Virus record (IMG/VR): IMGVR_UViG_3300031997_000016
Coordinates: 1 to 51,076 of that record
Direction: 5' to 3' (one strand)
DNA length: 51,076 nt
From: a virus
Shown here: positions 14,167-22,571 of the stretch, piece by piece
Layout of the letters: each line of letters opens with the position of its first letter
Numbering within the stretch: position 1 is the first letter of the stretch
Notes under the pieces: model-generated
Seen by the model: only the letters and a program-made list of their open reading frames with translations
Told to the model about the DNA's origin: nothing
Databases searched by the model: none
Made by a program: the position numbers and the translations under genes

Positions 14167-15374
14167 CCCGTAAGTGTAACGAAGGCTTCATCCAATCATA
14201 CCTAATCTACACTAGTAAGCAAGGCTCCCCTCCTGTCTTCAAGATCTGGAGTGCCCTCGGAGCTATCTCTGCGGTATTGAAGAGAAATGTTTGGATGGAG
14301 TCTAGTGGTGCAATCGAGCAGACAGGCTATTACCGACTCCATCCAAATATCTACATGGTGCTAGTCTCTCCAGCTGGAGTAGGTTATAAATCTACCTCTA
14401 TTCAACTAGCCCTAGAACTAATAGAGAAGGCCGAGATAGACATTAACGTGTTACAGGGAGCTATCACTCTTCCTAGATTATTCTCTAGACTGGCCGTAGC
14501 CTCTGGCAAGAGCCCAGTTAATGTAGGAGATTTATATATTCACATTACCGAGTTCAAGGTACTAGTTAAGGGAATAATCAGGGACTCTGCTTTAATAGAG
14601 AATCTCACCAATATGTATGATGGGAGGCGGTGTCAGTACGAGACGCAAAACATGGGGCAGTATGATATTAAGAATCCCTGTGTAGCCATTGCTGGAGCAA
14701 GCACTCCTGAGTGGTTGTCCCTGGGAAGCGTTGATGTGATGACTGGAGGGTTGGGAGCGAGGATAATCCCTATAGCAGTCCCTGATTGGGAGCAAGAAGA
14801 GTTTTGGCCTACTAAAATACAATTAGTGTTGGAAGAGGAGGAAAAGTTGCTCAGGGACTTGCAGAGCATTGCATCTCTTAATGGGAGTTACTTTGTCTCT
14901 CAAGAGACCAAAGCTCTGTTTACGACTTGGGGCAAGACTATACGTAAGACGAGGAATGAGGATAGGAGGCTAGACCCTTACTATAGCAAAAAGCACGATT
15001 TGGTAAGGAAGGTAGCAATGCTACTAGCTGCCTCTGAATCAGATGATATGGCGGTTAATACAGATCATATTGAGCAGTCTATTGAGTTGTTTGATGAGCT
15101 GGAAAAGACAATGCTATTTGCACATCAAGGGACAGTTGCATCTCCTAGGTTGACTTATCTAGATACGGTGCTAGAGGATATAAAGAATGAAGGGGAGTTA
15201 TCAAGGAGGACACTATTGAAAAGATTTAAGCATTGTTTGATAGGGGAGGATTTTGAGGGTATTATTAAGCAGCTTAAAGAAATGGGAGAGATCAAGGAGC
15301 ATTGCACAAGTGAAGGAGGAGTTGGAGATGTAGTTTATAAGTATCTTGACTCAAAAATTGAGGAAGGAGATTAA
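14163..15374 (+). CDS. DUF3987-like primase/helicase ATPase with C-terminal winged helix
   Basis: The N-terminal WSALGAISAVLKRNVW and the P-loop SPAGVGYKSTS (about residues 67-77) are typical of phage DUF3987 proteins, thought to act as primase-linked helicases. LYIHITEF and CVAIAGASTPEWL follow as Walker-B-like strands. Residues from about 325 carry LTYLDTVLEDIKNEGELSRR and a winged-helix domain almost the same as the separate 67-aa protein at 50258. A role in replication with the polymerase upstream is likely. Confidence 0.75.
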   Translation: MTRKCNEGFIQSYLIYTSKQGSPPVFKIWSALGAISAVLKRNVWMESSGAIEQTGYYRLHPNIYMVLVSPAGVGYKSTSIQLALELIEKAEIDINVLQGAITLPRLFSRLAVASGKSPVNVGDLYIHITEFKVLVKGIIRDSALIENLTNMYDGRRCQYETQNMGQYDIKNPCVAIAGASTPEWLSLGSVDVMTGGLGARIIPIAVPDWEQEEFWPTKIQLVLEEEEKLLRDLQSIASLNGSYFVSQETKALFTTWGKTIRKTRNEDRRLDPYYSKKHDLVRKVAMLLAASESDDMAVNTDHIEQSIELFDELEKTMLFAHQGTVASPRLTYLDTVLEDIKNEGELSRRTLLKRFKHCLIGEDFEGIIKQLKEMGEIKEHCTSEGGVGDVVYKYLDSKIEEGD

Positions 15375-15376
15375 CA

Positions 15377-15562
15377 ATGACAGAGGATAGAAAATTCTCA
15401 GTCTACCTAGATAAAGACTGCGAGTGCATCAGGATAATAGTGCTCAATACTAAGTTCTCTTTTAATGATACTAGAGCTCTGCAAAAGGCTCTCCAAGATG
15501 CTCAGTTTGAGTTTGCAGACTGGAAAAGGGAACAGGGATTAACAATCGAGGGCGTAAGATAG
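15377..15562 (+). CDS. Small hypothetical protein, 61 aa
   Basis: The last rightward gene, two bases after the helicase gene. It encodes a small acidic protein with alternating strands (FSVYLDKDCECIRIIVLNTK) and a C-terminal helix. Its stop touches the stop of the leftward gene with no intervening base. No family recognised. Confidence 0.65.
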   Translation: MTEDRKFSVYLDKDCECIRIIVLNTKFSFNDTRALQKALQDAQFEFADWKREQGLTIEGVR

Positions 15563-16243
15563 TTAGTAAACCCCTGCCTTCAACTTTCTCAGATTAACAA
15601 TAAGTTGATAAATCTCATCCTGGCTCCTCCCACTTCTAGCCATTGCAAGAGCTGCTTCCTCTTCCTGTGGAGTGAGCATTATTCCCTTCCCCTTTTGAGT
15701 GGATATTCTCTCAACAGGAGCAGTTGAGAGGAAAGTCTCCTTAGCCCCTTCTCCGCTATACCTCCTTTTAGCACCTGGCCCCTTGTATTCTTGAGTAGGA
15801 GCTGATGGTATTGCTGGAGGTGGAGTACGAGTCATGCTAACCTGAGGAGCTTTCTTTGCTATCTTCTTTACCTTCTCCCACCACTTTCCCTCTGGAGGCA
15901 GATCACTTGGAGGAGGAAGGGGAGTCTCCTTGATAGGAGGAATAACAGGAGCTTCTTCTCCCTGTGGAGGAATTGGTATCAGGGACGTTGCTCCTCTGCG
16001 CTGGAGGGCTGGAGTCTTGTAAACACCTTCTGTTCCTCCTACTGCTTCTCTAAGCCCGAGGTTCTTTCCTAGTTGTGGCATCCCTGTCCACTTTCCCAAT
16101 ATCGTTCCCATGTTAGCTCCAATGGCTGCCCAGGGATTCTCACTGGCCAGGGCTCCCGCAGCCTTACTCGCTGCTCCAGGGATTCCTAGTTGCGAGCCAA
16201 ACCCTTTACCAAGTCCACCGAATAAACTAGCTATCTGCGTCAT
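15563..16243 (-). CDS. Hypothetical virion-associated protein, 226 aa
   Basis: The last late gene. The N-terminus is Gly/Ala-rich and mildly hydrophobic (FGGLGKGFGSQLGIPGAASK), the middle is Pro-rich, and the C-terminus is a helix (DEIYQLIVNLRKLKAGVY). Composition suggests an internal virion or ejected protein, in line with its neighbours. AAGGAG precedes the ATG at 16243. No catalytic motif is seen. Confidence 0.65.
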   Translation of the reverse strand: MTQIASLFGGLGKGFGSQLGIPGAASKAAGALASENPWAAIGANMGTILGKWTGMPQLGKNLGLREAVGGTEGVYKTPALQRRGATSLIPIPPQGEEAPVIPPIKETPLPPPSDLPPEGKWWEKVKKIAKKAPQVSMTRTPPPAIPSAPTQEYKGPGAKRRYSGEGAKETFLSTAPVERISTQKGKGIMLTPQEEEAALAMARSGRSQDEIYQLIVNLRKLKAGVY

Positions 16244-16261
16244 ATTATCTCCTTTTAAGTC

Positions 16262-16337
16262 AAATTAAAACCGCACTCCTTTGTAAAGAGAGGAGGTGGC
16301 CCTTTACGAGCAGTAAAGAATGAGGAAGGAGTGCGGT
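16262..16337 (-). terminator. Hairpin terminator-like element in the late operon
   Basis: A perfect 12-bp inverted repeat, ACCGCACTCCTT (16270-16281 and 16326-16337), encloses an inner hairpin (TTTAC with GTAAA). Read leftward, the stem ends in GGTTTTAATTT, a short U tract. It lies directly after the stop of the 846-aa gene and before the last late gene. It could reduce, not abolish, transcription into the last gene, or be a processing site. Confidence 0.55.
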
Positions 16338-16338
16338 C

Positions 16339-18879
16339 TCATTTAACTTTCTCTGGCCTCTGTGGTCTCATTCCTCTTCTAGCTTTCTTTCTCTCTTTCT
16401 CGGCTGCCTCTTCACTAGTCTGCCCTGGCCTCCCAATCCCAACTCCACTCAAGATGTAACTCCAAGGGTCTTCCTCTCCTTTATAATACTCCCTAATATT
16501 CTGTCCCAGCCCAAATGGGATAGGGCCAGAGGTAGTATAAGCATACTTCAAGAAGGATTTGGTATTCTCTAGCCAATCTTTCTCGAAGCTATAAATCTTC
16601 CTAGAATAAGGATCAACATTCCCCAGTAAGCCCACCGCACCTCTAACAAATGGAGCAGCCTTTCCTGCTACGAACTTGGTTAGCCCAGCAAGTGGGCCTA
16701 GCTCCCTCGTTAATCCAACCGCTCTCATCAAATCTCCAACTCCTCCCTTAAAGAGTGAAACATAAATTCCTGGCCTTACCTCTACCTCGAATTGATGCCC
16801 AGGAGCATTTCCATTCGTGTAGTGACCAGTTATCAACTTGTTAAGCCCTTCTGTTATAATGCCTGCTCCAGTCAATGCTGAGACATAATGGGCTCTAGCC
16901 ATTGCTCCACCTGGCCCTCCTTGGAAGGCTTGCTTAGCCAAGATTACATTACTCCAAGTCCAATCAGGGGCGAGGAAGAGTATTCTATTAAGGGCTACAA
17001 AGCTTGGGGTTCTTCCTAGGGACTCCCAGTTAAGCCCTCCATAAACTGCGTTAATCTCATGAGCTATACTTCTCTTGGCCACTGCTATTTCCTCATTACT
17101 TGCACCAAGATGCTTTCCTAACCACTTGCTAGTTGACTTTCCATAACTCATTACCTTAAGCCAGCGCTGTAGCTTCTCAAATAAGAACTCGTTATTCTTC
17201 CTCATCAACCAGAATCCATATCTCAATCCAGGAGCATTGACTATCCTTGCCAACCCTTCGTTCCCCTTAGAGAGTTTCCTCATTATATCCATGTTAGCAT
17301 CAACATTAGCAGTCATAAGAGTATGCTGTAAGCCATCTAGTTCGAGTGCCCTAAAATCTACCCCTTTAACAAACTTCCAGAGCTTGGGATTAAGGAGCTC
17401 CAAGCCAAACTTAGTCTCGTAAAGGGACTGCATGGTCATTGCGAAGTGGTGAAAAAAGGAAAGGGATAGATCAACTGTCTTCACGAATCCTTGATATTTA
17501 GGGATACCTCTTAGCATATCAATTCTGCTTACAAAGTTAGGCTCAATTATCGCCTTCAACCCTGTAGCAAGATAATCAGGGACTGCAGTATTAGTATTAC
17601 CAATTCTTACATATCCCTCTGGCAAGCCTTTCTTCACTGTCGTCTTAATGGCTAAACCAGTCCTCTCTAATCCCTTTAACAACTTATTATTTACAAGCAC
17701 ACTAGCAAACTCTCTGCTGTGAATGTTGACTAGATCCGCTGCATCCAGAGTGACTGGCTTGCCTCCACCTTGGATACCTTGGAGGAGGGTTTTCCACTTT
17801 CTCTGCAGAGCATGAGGAGTGGTTTTAGGTAGGCCAGTTCTGGGGGTCTTACCAGTAACAAGTCTAGTTACAGGTTCCCTTGCCCACCATCTATTAATGT
17901 AATTGTCTAGCATCTCTTTAAGGAAGCCATTCTTTACTCCAGCCCTTCCAGTCTCTCTGAAATACTTATCTAGGAGAGTATTTGCTTGCTTAGCATTCTC
18001 AGGAAGATTGATTGCTCTTCCAAGGATAGCCTCATAGCCCTTGAACTTGTCACTCTTCAAAGCATTGGAGAGCTTGGTAGTATTACCTCCAACGTCCCTA
18101 TAGAGAGCCAGTGCTTGCCTATCAATTAAGTCTGGAACGAGTTTCTTTACATCTTCAGCTACGTAATTGCCTCTCATTATCTGAGAATGCTTAGCTCCAG
18201 AGAAGACATCTCTAATCTCCTTGGGAGTTGCTCCCTCTCTTAATGCAAGGGGAGAGTCATCTACAAGAGTGCTAACAGAGGAAGGAGGTCTAACTGCAGC
18301 TTGCTTAGCAGCCTTTACTCCCTTCCCTAGGGGCTTTGTAGCCGGAGCTACCTTCTCTGCAGCAGCAGTCACCTTCCCAATAGGAAGAGCAAGAGGCTCA
18401 ATAGGCCTCAGCGCCTTGGGAATTAGCTTCTTGCCAATAGCCTTCCCCAGCCCCCATCCCATATACATTAGAGGGTCAGTTGCTTCTCTAATAAATGGCT
18501 CCGCTAGCAACCCAGGTCTCTCTGCACGAGGTTGAGTTCCTGCAACATATTTGGCTGCTCTCCCTATCCCTCTTGCCCAGGGCATACCAATAGCTTCCTT
18601 TATGCCAGTAATGGGCTCCTCTGCTTGGCCCTTTGCTGTCTGGAGAGCGACCTGCTCAGGGAACTCAAGCAAGCGAAGGGGGGCTCGGTAAAGCTCTCTC
18701 CAACCTCCCTCTTGCTCAGGGATGGGGGTCGAGGCACTTGGCTCAATATTTGAGGTAGGAGGCTTAATCGGAGTCCCTGGAATTAATCCTCTCCTCCTTG
18801 CCTCTTCCAGGAGAGCTCTCTTCTCCTCTGGGAGGATACCTCTTTTTTCTGCTTCTAGTAGGAGGTTGATATTTGGCAT
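16339..18879 (-). CDS. Large probable internal virion (ejection) protein, 846 aa
   Basis: A long protein with a helical N-terminus (LLEAEKRGILPEEKRALLEE), a Pro/Ser linker, then mixed helices with Ala/Gly-rich and amphipathic stretches such as LSLSFFHHFAMTMQSL, LNRILFLAPDWTW and GLNKLITGH. No lytic transglycosylase or protease motif was found. Size, composition and place at the end of the late operon fit the ejection proteins of short-tailed phages. The start overlaps the upstream stop region closely and has a weak binding site, so it may be coupled. Confidence 0.6.
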   Translation of the reverse strand: MPNINLLLEAEKRGILPEEKRALLEEARRRGLIPGTPIKPPTSNIEPSASTPIPEQEGGWRELYRAPLRLLEFPEQVALQTAKGQAEEPITGIKEAIGMPWARGIGRAAKYVAGTQPRAERPGLLAEPFIREATDPLMYMGWGLGKAIGKKLIPKALRPIEPLALPIGKVTAAAEKVAPATKPLGKGVKAAKQAAVRPPSSVSTLVDDSPLALREGATPKEIRDVFSGAKHSQIMRGNYVAEDVKKLVPDLIDRQALALYRDVGGNTTKLSNALKSDKFKGYEAILGRAINLPENAKQANTLLDKYFRETGRAGVKNGFLKEMLDNYINRWWAREPVTRLVTGKTPRTGLPKTTPHALQRKWKTLLQGIQGGGKPVTLDAADLVNIHSREFASVLVNNKLLKGLERTGLAIKTTVKKGLPEGYVRIGNTNTAVPDYLATGLKAIIEPNFVSRIDMLRGIPKYQGFVKTVDLSLSFFHHFAMTMQSLYETKFGLELLNPKLWKFVKGVDFRALELDGLQHTLMTANVDANMDIMRKLSKGNEGLARIVNAPGLRYGFWLMRKNNEFLFEKLQRWLKVMSYGKSTSKWLGKHLGASNEEIAVAKRSIAHEINAVYGGLNWESLGRTPSFVALNRILFLAPDWTWSNVILAKQAFQGGPGGAMARAHYVSALTGAGIITEGLNKLITGHYTNGNAPGHQFEVEVRPGIYVSLFKGGVGDLMRAVGLTRELGPLAGLTKFVAGKAAPFVRGAVGLLGNVDPYSRKIYSFEKDWLENTKSFLKYAYTTSGPIPFGLGQNIREYYKGEEDPWSYILSGVGIGRPGQTSEEAAEKERKKARRGMRPQRPEKVK

Positions 18880-18881
18880 AG

Positions 18882-19568
18882 TTATCTCGCTAACTTGTGT
18901 TGCTGCTTAATTACATGCCTGAAGAACTCAGGAAGCTCCTTGAAAGCAGGGTGCCTTTTACCTGATAAATAAGCACCATATCCCTCAGAGAATAGCTCAC
19001 TTGCATCATGTAAACTTACCTGAAACATATCCGTTAGATCTTCAAGATGCTCAATGGTCAGCTTCCTATAAGATTTAGTTAGCAACCCTCGCAAGTCCTC
19101 AGATAGTCGAAAATACAAGTCATGCGCAGGCTCGTGCCCCACAGTTGTTGTTCCTTCCCATGATTTAATAGCACTTGGCCTGAAGGCAATTTTGGTTTGA
19201 GAAATAGGAAATGAAGGTAATGAAGGTCTTGCCTTAGACCATATAGAGGCTGATGCCCTCCCTCCCCACCCAGGTGTCTTGCCCAGTTCTTCAAAAGTAC
19301 CTACTACATCTATGTTCTTTAATACCTTTCTTGCTACTCTATTAGCAGCCTGTTGCACCTCAGGAGACGCTCCCATCTCAGCTAGCTTCTTTACATATTG
19401 CATCTTGGTCATCCCAAGAGGCACCATCCCAATATCTGCTCCAGGAGTCTCGGCAATCTGAGTAGCTAACTCAGAGAGCTTCCTAATCCAAGGGTACTCT
19501 GCAGCTGTTCTCTTAGCTGCCCTCTGTGGAGACTTTAATAAGTCTTTTACTTCTTCCCAAAAAGCCAT
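18882..19568 (-). CDS. Virion protein with HEPAH metalloprotease-like motif, 228 aa
   Basis: Residues 139-155 contain a zincin signature, TTTVGHEPAHDLYFRL, with HExxH as HEPAH (145-149). A downstream helix ELFSEGYGAYLSGK (191-204) offers the third zinc ligand, Glu. The N-terminal 120 residues are helical. A virion-borne peptidase could process virion proteins or aid DNA entry. It is started by TAATG coupling to a decayed gene and sits among likely ejection proteins. The motif is clear; activity is inferred. Confidence 0.65.
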   Translation of the reverse strand: MAFWEEVKDLLKSPQRAAKRTAAEYPWIRKLSELATQIAETPGADIGMVPLGMTKMQYVKKLAEMGASPEVQQAANRVARKVLKNIDVVGTFEELGKTPGWGGRASASIWSKARPSLPSFPISQTKIAFRPSAIKSWEGTTTVGHEPAHDLYFRLSEDLRGLLTKSYRKLTIEHLEDLTDMFQVSLHDASELFSEGYGAYLSGKRHPAFKELPEFFRHVIKQQHKLAR

Positions 19569-19840
19569 TACTGCCTCATTAGGTCTTGTAAAAATCTATA
19601 AACATTCATGTAAGGGTTTTTTGATGGCATTTTTGATAACTGTTTAAAGGCCTGTTCTTGTTCACTACCGTGACCAATATATGTTCAATTGCTTTCCTTG
19701 GAGTAGCTTCAACTACTCTTACTAAATCTGCAAATTGCTCCAGGTTGAATAGGAGGGTTCTCTCCGTATTCCATTAGCTAGCGAGGATTACCTTTATTCT
19801 TCTCAGCTATTTGTTGGAGCAACTTGAATACATTAGTCAT
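19568..19840 (-). pseudogene. Decayed small virion gene
   Basis: ATG 19840 to TAA 19568 spans 91 codons and meets both neighbours by stop-start overlap, as an intact gene would. The reading frame has a TAG at codon 21 and two TGAs farther on. The middle is better read in a second frame as LEQFADLVRVVEATPRKAIE, and the end returns to the first frame as EQEQAFKQLSKMPSKNPYMN followed by VYRFLQDLMRQ. A nonsense change plus two compensating indels explains this. Base-calling errors in an assembly are an alternative. Confidence 0.6.
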
Positions 19841-20826
19841 TATTTCCCAAGCTCCTTCAATATATCTGCATCAGACATACCTGAATAAGGGCTAGTAGCT
19901 GAGGACTGAGGTCTCTGAGGAACACCCCCTTGGCCTCTAGCTGCATTATAATCTTTAATAGCCTGATTCACCGCTCCTAGTACTCCTAGCTTCTTGACAT
20001 ACTGCTCTGCCATCCCTGCGATTATGTCAAAAGCACGTTGACCCTCTGGAGCTAGTACCTTGGTGAACATATCCAGTGCTTGATCTGGGGATGGAGTACC
20101 TGTCTTTGTGGAACCTTTTAGGCTTGTCATCAACTCGTTGTATGTTTCCTTGTTAAGCCCTCCTAGATAGCGAGTTGGGTCAGTGAGGTAGAGCCTCATT
20201 AATTGCTTTCTGACATCTTTCCTAGTAGCAGGATTTATACTAGAGGGTTTATCAGGCTTAACCTTAAGTTTGGCTTTCTCCTTCTCAAACTCGAGAGCTT
20301 CTTTTTCTGTCTTAGGTTGCCATCTTCCAGGAGGCTTTAATCCAGCTTTCTCCTTCTCAAGTGCTATCAACTCTTCCCTAGTTGTAGGGTGATACGCTCC
20401 TGGAGGCCTCAAGCCAGCTTTTGCCTTCTCGAATCCAAGTGCCTCTTCTTGGCTAGTTGGAACCCACTTTACTGGCTTGGTAGGAGTCTCCCAACTCTCC
20501 ATAAAATTCTTCATAAATGGGCCTTCTTTAACTCTCCCCTTGAGTGGAGTCTTAATCTTAGCCCCCTCAGTCCCAGGGACTTCAAACAAGTAATCCTCCC
20601 CTCTCTCACTTGGCCTAAATATGCTCCTCAGCACCCCAGGATCATATTGAAATGATTTAAGATACTCCTCTTGCATCTCTTGTGGCCAGCTACCCGCTTT
20701 TAACTGAGCTAGCTTCTCCATAGCGCCTTGCTTCTGTTTAGCCCTTCTCTTCTCTTTAGGCTCAGCAAGCTCACTTATCATATTAAAAAGAGGCCCTAGA
20801 TCTAGTTGAAACTGATTGAAAGCCAT
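19840..20826 (-). CDS. Virion protein with tandem charged repeats, 328 aa
   Basis: Residues about 120-190 hold three imperfect repeats of a T..EAL.FEKEKAGL.PPG type unit (EEALGFEKAKAGLRPPG, EELIALEKEKAGLKPPG, KEALEFEKEKAKLK). The rest is helical, with an acidic C-terminus (SDADILKELGK). The repeats suggest an extended or oligomeric internal virion protein. AAGGAGG precedes the ATG and its stop overlaps the decayed gene start. No enzymatic motif. Confidence 0.65.
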   Translation of the reverse strand: MAFNQFQLDLGPLFNMISELAEPKEKRRAKQKQGAMEKLAQLKAGSWPQEMQEEYLKSFQYDPGVLRSIFRPSERGEDYLFEVPGTEGAKIKTPLKGRVKEGPFMKNFMESWETPTKPVKWVPTSQEEALGFEKAKAGLRPPGAYHPTTREELIALEKEKAGLKPPGRWQPKTEKEALEFEKEKAKLKVKPDKPSSINPATRKDVRKQLMRLYLTDPTRYLGGLNKETYNELMTSLKGSTKTGTPSPDQALDMFTKVLAPEGQRAFDIIAGMAEQYVKKLGVLGAVNQAIKDYNAARGQGGVPQRPQSSATSPYSGMSDADILKELGK

Positions 20827-20829
20827 TTT

Positions 20830-21474
20830 TTACCTCCTTGGATAAGTTCTCTCTCTCATCCCGTAAGCAATAGTTTTACTATTTAATACAACTTTAATTG
20901 GCTGTTCTGAGTATAATAGCCCAAACTTAGGGGTGAATATAATCTCCTCAGCCAAAGGAATTATCTCCCCTTTCATGTTCAGCTTACTTCCCGTACTATA
21001 TTTACCTGTTGCTTTCACACTATAATCTCCATTTAGATATTTAACACTTATCCAATCCCAAGAGAACTTATGTTTAGATATAGTAGGATTAAAGTACTCA
21101 TGGTCAAACCAAGCTTCTATTATTCTACCTTTAGTATCTACCCCTCTTAAGAAGGGAATAGAGTAGTACTTCTCATCTAGGGTATCTTTATGCACAACAG
21201 GGTCACAGCAAGGCCGCAAAGTAGTACGAAGATAATTATTGTTAATAAAAAACCTACCCATCCTAAAGCCAGTAGAGTAACCATAATTGCTAACCTCCTC
21301 CTCATTATATTCCTTGAACTCATCATCTAGTGAACAGTGAAGGTATAGCCTCTGTTCTCTTCCTACTCTATTCTTAAACAAAACGTGGTGAAAGAAAGAG
21401 TTGCCTATCTTACCCCAAAAGTACCACCACTCTAGAGTCAACTCGTGTTGAAAGTGATCTTCAGGGAATAGCAT
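20830..21474 (-). CDS. CrtC/AttH lipocalin-like protein, 214 aa
   Basis: The N-terminus LFPEDHFQHELTLEWWYFWG and the later EAWFDHEYFN and KFSWDWISVKYLNG are the hallmark blocks of the CrtC/AttH superfamily: EWWYF, then aWxDHE, then WDW. That group includes carotenoid 1,2-hydratase and kievitone hydratase. The fold is a double lipocalin-like beta barrel; about 214 residues is short for it, so this may be one compact version. It sits between virion genes, overlapping the upstream gene by 14 bases. Substrate, if any, is unknown; a ligand- or lipid-binding role is equally possible. Confidence 0.65.
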   Translation of the reverse strand: MLFPEDHFQHELTLEWWYFWGKIGNSFFHHVLFKNRVGREQRLYLHCSLDDEFKEYNEEEVSNYGYSTGFRMGRFFINNNYLRTTLRPCCDPVVHKDTLDEKYYSIPFLRGVDTKGRIIEAWFDHEYFNPTISKHKFSWDWISVKYLNGDYSVKATGKYSTGSKLNMKGEIIPLAEEIIFTPKFGLLYSEQPIKVVLNSKTIAYGMRERTYPRR

Positions 21475-22174
21475 ATTTAATCCTCGCTGTTAAGCTCCAT
21501 GTGGCTACCCAGAAGTAGCAAATTGGAAGATATAACATGGCTCTTGGATTCTTGCCATAGTAAAGCTTGGCAAACTTAGCCATAGGCTTCAACATGAGTA
21601 GCCTAGTCAACTTCCTAATAATCCTAGATCTCAGCATCAAGGGCACCAGCCAACTAGCCATCATCTTGTAGCCTAGCGACACAAATGAGGTTGGCAAGTA
21701 ATGATCGTCTCTGAACTTTCTCACCCGACTTTCTAGCTCTCTCGTCCAATCCTCAGTGAAGATTCTACATTGACAGCCAACTCCATAACTTGAGCCAGTC
21801 GAAGAAGTACTAGTCTGTCCAGACGGTTGAAGGAAGCTCGTAAGTTCATCTCTCAACTTCCCCCAAATCTGAGTAGGTACTCCTGCTGCAGCAGTGACTG
21901 CTTGGCTCGCTAGCCCAGAGACTGCAGCTGTCTTAGCTGGAGATGACATTCCTCTTTGCCCTTCTAGACTAGCCATCTCCTCTCTTTTCTTCTTACTCGC
22001 TTCCCCTTCAGAGAGCTTGTAAAGGGTTCTCGCAAGAGGGCTAGAGAAGTCACCAGAGAAAGCCATTGGCCAGATTTGCCCCAACATCTGCTCTCCCATC
22101 TTCTTCGTCTTGCCTCTCCCCAACAACCAAGTAGGTGCTGAGGAAGATTTACTGCCTCCACCAAATTGTACCAT
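21461..22174 (-). CDS. Conserved tail-region protein, 237 aa
   Basis: It starts with a Gly/Ser-rich segment (MVQFGGGSKSSSAPTW) and has a CQCRIF motif near residue 133. The basic helical stretch VRKFRDDHYLPTSFVSLGYK and MMASWLVPLMLRSRIIRKL resembles a small family found beside tail genes of short-tailed phages. The C-terminal third is hydrophobic and aromatic. Function unknown. GGAGG lies before the ATG. Confidence 0.6.
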   Translation of the reverse strand: MVQFGGGSKSSSAPTWLLGRGKTKKMGEQMLGQIWPMAFSGDFSSPLARTLYKLSEGEASKKKREEMASLEGQRGMSSPAKTAAVSGLASQAVTAAAGVPTQIWGKLRDELTSFLQPSGQTSTSSTGSSYGVGCQCRIFTEDWTRELESRVRKFRDDHYLPTSFVSLGYKMMASWLVPLMLRSRIIRKLTRLLMLKPMAKFAKLYYGKNPRAMLYLPICYFWVATWSLTARIKYAIP

Positions 22175-22175
22175 A

Positions 22176-22571
22176 TTAGCCTCCGAGTTCTTTACTCAAC
22201 AAGAACCGTGAAAAGTTAAAACCATACTTCTTGAATATTCTAGGATTACATTTGCAGTGCAAGAGTATCCTCTTATATCCCAAGTCTTGCAACTTATTCT
22301 CCAGGGACTTGTAAAGGAGCATAGTAACCCCAGGGTCTTTGGATAGTGACTGTGAAATCATGAAGTTCTCTCCCTGCAAGGGAGCCCCACAGATATAAGC
22401 AATCGGTAACTCTTCTCTCTCATAAAAGATCACAAACGTTGCTCCATGCATAGCAAGCGTAACCTCGTGTAGGTTCTGCCACAAGGGGGACTCAGTCCTA
22501 GTTGAGAACTCCTCCACCAATGGGATTAGCTTCTTAAACTCTTCTCCAGTTGATAAGAATTTCACGCTCAT
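22176..22571 (-). CDS. GNAT-like acetyltransferase-fold protein, 131 aa
   Basis: Strand-helix order and the block LPIAYICGAPLQGENFMISQ, followed by GVTMLLYKSLENKLQDLGYK and FKKYGFNFSRFLLSKEL, fit a small GNAT fold with a Y-G-F end motif. The canonical Q/RxxGxG/A CoA loop is not clear, so catalytic activity is doubtful. Similar GNAT-like proteins occur beside tail genes of many phages. The start overlaps the stop of the fibre gene (ATGA-type). Confidence 0.55.
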   Translation of the reverse strand: MSVKFLSTGEEFKKLIPLVEEFSTRTESPLWQNLHEVTLAMHGATFVIFYEREELPIAYICGAPLQGENFMISQSLSKDPGVTMLLYKSLENKLQDLGYKRILLHCKCNPRIFKKYGFNFSRFLLSKELGG

